From assembly GCA_041859095.1 (NCBI GenBank), contig JBHEKY010000005.1, positions 1 to 27,894 of the forward strand: a stretch of DNA of 27,894 bases, written 5' to 3'. The stretch comes from UBA1422 sp041859095 (GTDB lineage Bacteria > Bacillota > Clostridia > Peptostreptococcales > Anaerovoracaceae). The position numbers were made by a program, and so were the translations under genes. This document shows positions 22,255 to 27,894 of this stretch, one piece after another. The notes under the pieces are model-generated. The model saw nothing but the letters and a program-made list of their open reading frames with translations, had not been told where the DNA came from and did not search any database. Every line of letters begins with the position of its first letter. Position 1 is the stretch's first letter.

Positions 22255-24279
22255 ATGAAACGAACTTTAGTAGCTGTCATACTTATTTCTATTATGCTAA
22301 CTACCATTGCATTATTAACCTTGTTCACGTTTGCTGTGCCACAAAACGGTGACCAATGTACGACAGACTATGTGGATGCACTGATTGGTAGCGATGGAGC
22401 TTACTTTTACCGAAATGGTGTACAGTCTTCAATTAAATATTACCCAGATGGAAGCACGGGTGTCTTTTCTCATCGGAATTATGACGGCCCCAGACAACAC
22501 TATTTAATTATGCCTGACGGTGATGACTCCTATTATGGATATTGTATCGAACAGGGTGAATCATTTCCCGATGCCCAAAGGTATAGTGGGGAGGGGTGGC
22601 GAAATGATTCCTATTTTTCAAAATTACCATCACCAATCCAAACCGGAATTATGTTGGCAACGATTTTTGGGTGGCAGCCCGGAAAAAATGTCCCAGTTGC
22701 CGGATGTAATCAAGACGATTGGTATTGGGCAACCCAAGTGATCATCTGGGAATACCAGCAAAGGCTACGGTCTTCCCCAACAATGATTCAGGGTAATGGA
22801 TATGTTTCTTCAAATTATTTTCAGAGCACTTTGGCGGGAAGACCTGCAGAACGATGCTATTATTACATACTTGAATCAATGGCTAAATATCAAGCAATCC
22901 CATCGTTTGCTGCAATGGATTCTATCAACGCACCATTGAGTATCCTAAAATGGGATAGTTCAAAACAAAGGTGGTGCATAACGGTAAATGACACCAATCA
23001 AATCGAGTATCCGCTAATTTCAGAGGAATCAAAATTAGTGATTGAACGCCATGGCAATCAATATACCTTTTGCAGCACCGAAAGATTGAATCTGGAAACA
23101 GTAAAACTCAAAAAAGATGTTCCACTACCTTCTCATGAGATGCTTATTTGGGGAGGTGCCAACACAACTCAGGCTATTTCAACCGGTGCAGCAGACCCAG
23201 TCTATTTTTTTGCACAATTTCGCACCGAAGAGCCAGGTGTAATAGAAATCGTAAAAACCTCAGAAGATGATGAAAAAACGGGGATTCAATTTTCAATACT
23301 GGATCAAAATGGACAGTCAACTCATTTGCAAACGAACAAAGATGGGGTAGTTAGTGCGCAACTGTATCCAGGCCAATATTCTGTCACTGAAGAACCAACA
23401 ATACAGTATCGGACATTGGAAACCGTATCAGTTGAGGTGAAAGAAAACCAAACAACTCATCTTGAAATCAAAAACATCCTAAAAAAGGGGCAAATAAGAA
23501 TTCAGAAAAATGTTGTCGATTCAATTGCAGATCGGATAATTGCGGAAAAAGGAGCGGTTTTTCAAGTCTATTCAGCTGATTTTTCGTCATTTGATGGCAC
23601 TCCACAAAATCAAAGAGATGTGTTAGAAACAGACGACCTGGGGATTGCAATCTCCAAGGAATTACCCTTGGGAGACTATATTGTTCATCAAAAAGCAGCA
23701 GGCAAAAATATTGCATTTTCCAGCGACAGATTCATTGCAATAGAAAGTGATTTGCAACTTGTACAATTAGCCGTTGAAAATCACTTTCAGAAGGGTAAGA
23801 TACGAATAAGAAAGAATGACAACACAAAGCTGCCTTTGGCGGGTGCGGTATTTACAATCAAGGCAGCCGAAGACATTCAACAATCAGACGGTACAACAAA
23901 ATATCCAAAAGGTAGCTTGCTGAACACATTGGTTACTGATGATGAAGGCATAGCCAATAGTGACTGGCTTTACCCGGGGATGTATGACCTTGAAGAAATT
24001 GAAGCACCAACGGGGTACGTGATTTCGGCAAATCCAGTTAAAACCGTAATGTTGACTTCTGAAAACTGGAATGAGACAACTTTTATGAAGAGCGTTGTAA
24101 TTGAAAATAATCAACTTGAAGAATATCCAAATACAGGGGACAAAATAAGAAGAACTAGCACTCGGACAACTGTAATCCTAATGATTATATCGCTAATCGG
24201 AATTGGTGTATTGAGTTATATGATGCAAGTACAAAATAAAACCCCGCATTTGCCCTTTAAAAAACCTAAAAGGAGTTGA
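22255..24279 (+). CDS. Thioester-domain surface adhesin with three SpaA-like domains and a sortase signal
   Basis: 674 residues from ATG 22255 (AGGAG at 22242-22246, eight bases ahead). A signal peptide covers about 1-28. Residues 35-210 fit a thioester (TQXA/TED) domain: C97 in YGYCIEQG and Q161 in ATQVIIWEY could form the Cys-Gln thioester used by Gram-positive adhesins to bond covalently to host or substrate. Three SpaA-like beta domains follow (about 328-408, 412-510, 514-619). Isopeptide triads read K334/E379/N407 and K520/E581/N618; the middle domain has K418 and N509, but Gln at 479 in place of Glu. The C-terminus has YPNTG (624-628), a membrane helix (about 638-657) and a basic tail, a sortase-anchoring signal of the YPxTG type. 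No sortase gene is nearby. It is transcribed with comEA. Confidence 0.88.
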   Translation: MKRTLVAVILISIMLTTIALLTLFTFAVPQNGDQCTTDYVDALIGSDGAYFYRNGVQSSIKYYPDGSTGVFSHRNYDGPRQHYLIMPDGDDSYYGYCIEQGESFPDAQRYSGEGWRNDSYFSKLPSPIQTGIMLATIFGWQPGKNVPVAGCNQDDWYWATQVIIWEYQQRLRSSPTMIQGNGYVSSNYFQSTLAGRPAERCYYYILESMAKYQAIPSFAAMDSINAPLSILKWDSSKQRWCITVNDTNQIEYPLISEESKLVIERHGNQYTFCSTERLNLETVKLKKDVPLPSHEMLIWGGANTTQAISTGAADPVYFFAQFRTEEPGVIEIVKTSEDDEKTGIQFSILDQNGQSTHLQTNKDGVVSAQLYPGQYSVTEEPTIQYRTLETVSVEVKENQTTHLEIKNILKKGQIRIQKNVVDSIADRIIAEKGAVFQVYSADFSSFDGTPQNQRDVLETDDLGIAISKELPLGDYIVHQKAAGKNIAFSSDRFIAIESDLQLVQLAVENHFQKGKIRIRKNDNTKLPLAGAVFTIKAAEDIQQSDGTTKYPKGSLLNTLVTDDEGIANSDWLYPGMYDLEEIEAPTGYVISANPVKTVMLTSENWNETTFMKSVVIENNQLEEYPNTGDKIRRTSTRTTVILMIISLIGIGVLSYMMQVQNKTPHLPFKKPKRS

Positions 24280-24303
24280 AAAAATCCCCTTTTCCGATAT
24301 AAT
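24276..24303 (+). promoter_or_regulatory. Candidate promoter of the DUF896 gene
   Basis: TTGAAA (24276-24281, overlapping the adhesin stop codon), a 16-base spacer and a perfect TATAAT (24298-24303). Initiation near 24310 leaves about 19 bases before the start codon, including the ribosome binding site. Confidence 0.6.
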
Positions 24304-24321
24304 ATACAGCGGAGAAGGGGA
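24285..24321. repeat. 12-bp inverted repeat enclosing a -10 box and the DUF896 ribosome binding site
   Basis: TCCCCTTTTCCG (24285-24296) pairs with CGGAGAAGGGGA (24310-24321), with one G-T wobble, around a 13-base loop holding TATAAT. The right arm contains the GGAGAAGGGG that serves as ribosome binding site of the next gene. On the minus strand the hairpin is followed by TTTTTT, so it would also look like an intrinsic terminator for antisense transcripts; on the plus strand there is no T-tract. Confidence 0.75.
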
Positions 24322-24328
24322 AATTAAT

Positions 24329-24523
24329 ATGATAACAAAAGAAAAAATCAACCGGATTAACGAATTGGCAAAAAAATCAAAAGCTGATGGATTGACGGAA
24401 CAAGAACAACTGGAGCAGAAATGTCTCCGGGAAGAATATATTTCAACAATGAGAGAGCGAACCAAAGAACAATTGGATCGCATTATTATTGTGAAAGAAG
24501 AGAAGGACAACCTTATTAACTAA
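24329..24523 (+). CDS. DUF896 protein (YnzC-like)
   Basis: 64 residues. The sequence MITKEKINRINELAKKSKADGLTEQEQLEQ, split around a helix-turn-helix hairpin, matches the DUF896/YnzC family of small soluble two-helix proteins; LREEYISTMRERTKEQLDRI continues it. In Bacillus subtilis ynzC lies in the SOS-induced yneA operon, but no LexA box is visible here. The molecular role is unknown. It has GAAGGGG as ribosome binding site, buried in an inverted repeat, and its own likely promoter overlapping the end of the adhesin gene. Confidence 0.88.
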   Translation: MITKEKINRINELAKKSKADGLTEQEQLEQKCLREEYISTMRERTKEQLDRIIIVKEEKDNLIN

Positions 24524-24570
24524 GATACTGATAAAAAAGTCTCAAAGCCTGTTTAAATTCTTGCAATCAT

Positions 24571-24579
24571 TGGTATAAA
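24571..24579 (+). promoter_or_regulatory. Possible extended -10 promoter of the isc-mnmA operon
   Basis: TGGTATAAA is an extended -10-like element 45 bases before iscS. The -35 position (GTTTAA) is poor. A TTGACA at 24599 is too close to the gene to serve. No iscR gene or clear IscR site is seen in the 100-base gap. Confidence 0.4.
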
Positions 24580-24623
24580 AGCAAAGAATCGATAAAGGTT
24601 GACATACAAAGGAGATACTAAGC

Positions 24624-25793
24624 ATGAAGGAAGTTTATCTGGATTATTCGGCAACCACTCCGGTAAAAAAAGAAGTTCTAGACGAAATGATCCCATATTT
24701 TACGAAATATTACGGGAATCCATCCAGTCTTTACAGCATATCAGAATACACAAAAGATGCATTGTCGAAAGCAAGAGAGCAAGTTGCATCTTTGATTGGC
24801 TCATCCCCGGATGAAGTATACTTTACCGGTAGTGGCACAGAATCAGACAACTGGGCAATATTTGGTGTTGCTGACTCACTTAAGAATAAAGGAAACCATA
24901 TTATCTCAACAGCGATTGAGCATCATGCCGTGATTCATTCAACTCAATATCTTTCGCAGAATGGATACGAAATTACTTATTTAAATGTTCAGCCCGACGG
25001 TAGGGTAGATCCCAAAGATCTCGAATCCGCCATTACTGACAAAACAATATTGATTTCTGTCATGATGGTTAACAATGAAGTTGGAACCATTGAACCAATT
25101 AAAGAATTAGCCGAAATCGCCAGAAAACATCAAGTGCTGTTTCATACCGATGCAGTACAAGCTTTGGGAAATGTCCCCATTGATGTTAAGAAATTGGGAA
25201 TCGATTTGCTTTCCCTCTCGTCACACAAGATTTATGGGCCAAAAGGCGTAGGCGCACTGTACATCCGCAAAGGCCTCAAAATTGGCAATTTAATGCAAGG
25301 TGGCGCGCAAGAAAAGAAGAAGCGACCTGGCACTGAAAACGTTGCTGGTATCGTTGGCTTTGGCAAAGCGGCAGAATTATCTCGGATTCATTTCGACCAA
25401 CATGTTAAGAACCTCAGTGAACTCCGAGATTACTTCATATCGGAAATCACATCAAAAATTGAGAACATACATGTGAATGGAAGCATGGAACACAGGCATC
25501 CCGGTAATGCGAATATCACTTTTGAATATATTGAAGGCGAAGCAATACTACTTATGCTGAATGCCAAAGGAATTTATGTTTCAACCGGCTCAGCGTGCTC
25601 TTCCGCATCGCTTGTGCCATCCCATGTTTTGGCTGCTATGTGTGTGCCTGTCGAACTGATACACGGAACGATACGCTTCACCATGGGGGATTATACCACC
25701 AAAGAAGATTTGAATTATGTGGTTGAAGCATTAAAAGAAATTATAGATAAACTCAGGGCGGTTTCTTCTGTCTCCGTCAAGGAAGGTTGGTAA
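24624..25793 (+). CDS. iscS: Cysteine desulfurase IscS/NifS
   Basis: 389 residues, a pyridoxal-phosphate enzyme that takes sulfur from cysteine, leaving alanine, and passes it on as a persulfide. K202 in SSHKIYGPKG is the PLP lysine. EHHAV (99-103) gives the ring-stacking histidine. C325 in the GSACSSAS loop is the sulfur-carrying cysteine, and RPGTENV is present. The long loop form groups it with IscS/NifS (class I). AAAGGAG precedes ATG 24624. It is followed by iscU after five bases and then mnmA, so it probably feeds both Fe-S cluster assembly and tRNA thiolation. iscA, fdx and hsc genes are absent, as usual in Clostridia. Confidence 0.96.
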   Translation: MKEVYLDYSATTPVKKEVLDEMIPYFTKYYGNPSSLYSISEYTKDALSKAREQVASLIGSSPDEVYFTGSGTESDNWAIFGVADSLKNKGNHIISTAIEHHAVIHSTQYLSQNGYEITYLNVQPDGRVDPKDLESAITDKTILISVMMVNNEVGTIEPIKELAEIARKHQVLFHTDAVQALGNVPIDVKKLGIDLLSLSSHKIYGPKGVGALYIRKGLKIGNLMQGGAQEKKKRPGTENVAGIVGFGKAAELSRIHFDQHVKNLSELRDYFISEITSKIENIHVNGSMEHRHPGNANITFEYIEGEAILLMLNAKGIYVSTGSACSSASLVPSHVLAAMCVPVELIHGTIRFTMGDYTTKEDLNYVVEALKEIIDKLRAVSSVSVKEGW

Positions 25794-25798
25794 AATAA

Positions 25799-26242
25799 AT
25801 GGCAATGTATAATGACAAAGTAATGGATCATTTTATGAATCCACACAACGTCGGGGAACATGATCATCCTGACGGTATCGGCAAATATGGTAGTCCGGTT
25901 TGCGGTGACATGATGCAAATTTCTATTAAAGTAGAAAACGACGTTATTGTTGATGCGAAATTCAAAACGTTCGGCTGCGGTTCCGCTATAGCATCTTCCA
26001 GTATCGCAACCGACATGATTATCGGTAAAACCATTGATGAGGCATTGGAAGTATCGAATAAGCAAATCATTGATGAACTGGGAGGGTTGCCTCCAGTCAA
26101 GGTGCATTGCTCTGTTTTGGCGGACCATGCCATCAAGGCTGCGATCCATGATTATGCGCAGAAACATGGAAAGCACTATAAAGGTCTGGAAGGATTTGAT
26201 CCCAATGCAGATGAAGACGACCATGAACCAATCGAAGAATAA
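25799..26242 (+). CDS. iscU: Iron-sulfur cluster scaffold IscU/NifU N-terminal type
   Basis: 147 residues. The three ligand cysteines are C35 (SPVCGD, with the conserved Asp37), C60 (TFGCGSAIASSS) and C104 (PVKVHCSVLA), the IscU/NifU scaffold pattern. Clusters built with sulfur from IscS are held here and then handed to apo-proteins. ATG 25799 is taken; a second ATG two codons on is possible, and the AAGGAAGG site lies in the iscS end. A hydrophilic, acidic C-terminal tail (DPNADEDDHEPIEE) extends past the usual core. It overlaps the mnmA start by 20 bases. Confidence 0.95.
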   Translation: MAMYNDKVMDHFMNPHNVGEHDHPDGIGKYGSPVCGDMMQISIKVENDVIVDAKFKTFGCGSAIASSSIATDMIIGKTIDEALEVSNKQIIDELGGLPPVKVHCSVLADHAIKAAIHDYAQKHGKHYKGLEGFDPNADEDDHEPIEE

Positions 26243-27275
26243 AAAAGTCATCCTTGGACTAAGCGGCGGCGTGGACAGCACGACCGCTGCTTTATTATTA
26301 AAAGAACAAGGGCTTGAAGTAACCGGATTATATTTTGATGTAACCACAGGAAATGTTAAGGGCAGAGAAGAAGCCGCGCTTGTTGCCGATTCTATTGGAA
26401 TACCATTTATTTACAAAAATGTCCATGAAGAATTTGAAAACATCATCATTCAGAATTTCTGCAGCGAATATATCTGTGGCAGAACGCCAAACCCTTGTAT
26501 CATTTGTAATCCAATGATTAAGTTTAAGCTGTTACTGAACGAGGCCATTGCTTTTGGAGCGGATCATATTGCCACGGGTCATTATGCCAGGGTGATAGAT
26601 GGTAATCTTCATATTGCCAGAAATGCAAGAAAAGATCAGTCATACATGTTATATAGGTTGACCACTGATGTGCTTGAAAGACTCATTTTGCCACTTGGAG
26701 AGGTGGAAAACAAAGAAGTGGTCCGTGATTATGCCCGTGCATATGAAATGGTAAATGCTGATAAAAAAGATAGCCAGGAAATCTGTTTTATTTCCGACGA
26801 GGACGGCGGATATCTGAACTATTTAACGAAGCGTGGAATCCTTTCTCAAGAGGGGAACTTCATAGACCTAAACGGTAAAATTATTGGCCGACATCAAGGA
26901 CTTGCGCATTATACAGTGGGGCAACGAAAAGGATTGGGGATTACTTTTGGCAAACCGACCTTTGTCTTATCTCTAAACCCAACAGACAATACAATTACAT
27001 TAGGTGATAATCAAGACTTGATGCAGAGTGTTGTAGCATCTTCTAACCATGTTTTTTTGGGAAAGCAGACCGATCAGGTACCCTCGGCATACATCGGCGT
27101 TCCGCTAAGTGCCAAGATCCGTTATGCCGCACAACCTGCAACCGTAGTAATTGAGTCTGCGAAGGACGATGTGGTGATGACTCGTTTCGAGCAGCCACAA
27201 CGTGCGATAACCCCTGGACAGTCCATTGTATTTTATGACGGGGGCAAGTTGATAGGTGGCGGATTCATAAAATAA
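26223..27275 (+). CDS. mnmA: tRNA 2-thiouridine synthase MnmA (TrmU)
   Basis: 350 residues from ATG 26223. The PP-loop SGGVDST (14-20) adenylates U34 of tRNA-Lys, -Glu and -Gln. C92 in TPNPCIICN and C188 in DSQEICFI are the paired catalytic cysteines that receive sulfur. VGQRKGLG and the C-terminal beta-barrel are present. The frame is open far upstream inside iscU, but similarity begins at MNQSKNKKVILGLSGG. No good ribosome binding site is seen, so translation is probably coupled to iscU. Sulfur would come from IscS, encoded in the same operon. MnmA rather than the related ThiI or TilS is clear from the motifs. Confidence 0.95.
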   Translation: MNQSKNKKVILGLSGGVDSTTAALLLKEQGLEVTGLYFDVTTGNVKGREEAALVADSIGIPFIYKNVHEEFENIIIQNFCSEYICGRTPNPCIICNPMIKFKLLLNEAIAFGADHIATGHYARVIDGNLHIARNARKDQSYMLYRLTTDVLERLILPLGEVENKEVVRDYARAYEMVNADKKDSQEICFISDEDGGYLNYLTKRGILSQEGNFIDLNGKIIGRHQGLAHYTVGQRKGLGITFGKPTFVLSLNPTDNTITLGDNQDLMQSVVASSNHVFLGKQTDQVPSAYIGVPLSAKIRYAAQPATVVIESAKDDVVMTRFEQPQRAITPGQSIVFYDGGKLIGGGFIK

Positions 27276-27300
27276 AACGCAGAGGTATTCCAACTGCGTT
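27276..27300. terminator. Shared terminator hairpin between convergent mnmA and aldo/keto reductase
   Basis: AACGCAG (27276-27282) and CTGCGTT (27294-27300) form a 7-bp stem with an 11-base loop immediately after the mnmA stop. On the minus strand it is followed by TTTTATTTTAT, so it is a better terminator for the reductase gene; on the plus strand the following sequence is only weakly T-rich. Confidence 0.6.
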
Positions 27301-27333
27301 ATAAATGCAATTTGTAACAATAACAATATTATG

Positions 27334-27894
27334 TCAACAGAGTATGATTGCCCGCGTCGGGCACACAGGTGCGCAGTAGCCGCAGGTTAGGCAGATTTCT
27401 ACATTCACTTCTGCAATACCTTTGAGGTTCATGGAAATGGCATGGTTTGGACACCGTACAAGACAACTGCCACAACCTTCGCAATCTCCGGGATCGATGT
27501 AGATTTTTTTATTGGAAACATCAGGCACATACGAAGATGAGAGATGGCCTTCAGCATATTCAATGGCCCGATCCACTTCTTGACGCGCTCCAAATCCAAG
27601 CATTACCGATGAAATTCCTGACAGTGAAGTAACATAATCTAAGCATTTTGAATAGTTCTGAACTAAATTGCCACCACCAAATGCTTTCATGGCAAAAATG
27701 CCTTTGCCTTGAAGTCCATTCTTGTGAATTGCCGCCGCCATGTCTTCTTTTGTACCAAACCCATTTCCATGGCGAATCCCCAAACTCTCGATATTAATCA
27801 GTGGAAACAACACATCACATGCTGGAATTGCAATCATTTTTTCTGCAACATCAACATGATGGGTGGAGACGCCGATTGCCTTTATCAAACCTTT
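27334..27894 (-). CDS. Aldo/keto reductase with C-terminal 2x[4Fe-4S] ferredoxin domain, partial
   Basis: The last 186 residues of a minus-strand gene that enters from beyond the window end; the frame is open to the last base. The visible part is the second half of an aldo/keto-reductase TIM barrel (KAIGVSTHHVDVAEK, GIFAMKAFGGGNL, SSVMLGFGARQEVDRAIEYAEG). A bacterial ferredoxin module follows, with CEGCGSCLVRCP and CLTCGYCAPVCP, each a CxxCxxCxxxCP set for one [4Fe-4S] cluster. This arrangement is the COG1453-like predicted oxidoreductase type common in anaerobes; the substrate is unknown. It converges on mnmA with a shared hairpin. Confidence 0.9.
   Translation of the reverse strand, partial: KGLIKAIGVSTHHVDVAEKMIAIPACDVLFPLINIESLGIRHGNGFGTKEDMAAAIHKNGLQGKGIFAMKAFGGGNLVQNYSKCLDYVTSLSGISSVMLGFGARQEVDRAIEYAEGHLSSSYVPDVSNKKIYIDPGDCEGCGSCLVRCPNHAISMNLKGIAEVNVEICLTCGYCAPVCPTRAIILC

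Noticed and set aside
24599..24604. Perfect TTGACA upstream of iscS
   Set aside because: A matching -10 would fall on the iscS start codon, leaving no leader or ribosome binding site, so it is not used as a -35 for this gene.
26034..26222. Possible 63-residue N-terminal extension of MnmA
   Set aside because: The open frame is entirely inside iscU; MnmA similarity begins at the SGGVDST region just after ATG 26223.
25715..26347. 210-codon open frame on the minus strand across iscS, iscU and mnmA
   Set aside because: It spans three well-identified genes on the other strand and resembles no known protein.

Overview
The window is ordinary chromosomal, low-to-moderate GC DNA. It looks like an anaerobic Firmicute of the class Clostridia. 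The evidence is: strong AGGAGG-type ribosome binding sites with occasional TTG/GTG starts; pyruvate,phosphate dikinase beside a dimeric-type glycyl-tRNA synthetase; a GAAC-N4-GTTC LexA box at recA; a DUF896 protein; the paired radical-SAM/DUF2344 genes; a CoA-acylating aldehyde dehydrogenase; and a ferredoxin-tailed aldo/keto reductase. An Acetobacterium/Eubacterium-like genus is possible, but this is a guess. I see no rRNA, tRNA, CRISPR array, insertion sequence or prophage. No gene-free stretch exceeds 300 bases; the longest is 16228-16411, which holds the rplU promoter and leader.

Layout. (1) 1-5845, plus strand: the end of era, then recO, a DUF4342 protein, glyS and ppdK, tightly packed and closed by a strong, probably bidirectional terminator. 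(2) 5871-6883, minus strand: asd with its own promoter. (3) 6933-13485, plus strand: uppP (TTG start), an FtsK/SpoIIIE translocase, rimO, pgsA and cinA, apparently one operon covering envelope recycling, chromosome segregation, ribosome modification, phospholipid synthesis and nucleotide repair. (4) 13567-14760: recA alone, with its own promoter, a LexA box at the transcription start, a TTG start and a terminator. (5) 14781-16227: a CoA-acylating aldehyde dehydrogenase whose promoter spacer contains a perfect palindrome. (6) 16288-21513: rplU with leader RNA, rpmA, an intrinsic terminator/attenuator, obgE, an HD phosphohydrolase, a B12-binding/radical SAM protein and its DUF2344 partner, with overlapping genes in the second half. 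(7) 21532-24279: a separately promoted pair, a ComEA-like DNA-binding protein and a thioester-domain surface adhesin. (8) 24329-27275: a DUF896 protein, then iscS-iscU-mnmA (cysteine desulfurase, Fe-S scaffold, tRNA 2-thiouridylase), a sulfur-transfer operon. (9) 27334-27894, minus strand: the C-terminal part of a ferredoxin-containing aldo/keto reductase, running off the window.

Most genes are housekeeping. The points most worth a second look are: the L21 protein with an extra C-terminal SAP/Rho-N-like module; the absence of the L27-processing protease gene together with an L27 that has no leader peptide; the adhesin, whose middle SpaA-type domain has Gln where the isopeptide-catalysing Glu should be; a 12-bp hairpin enclosing a promoter -10 box and covering the ribosome binding site of the DUF896 gene; and the palindromic candidate operator of the aldehyde dehydrogenase. 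I did not find a convincing wholly new multi-gene system.
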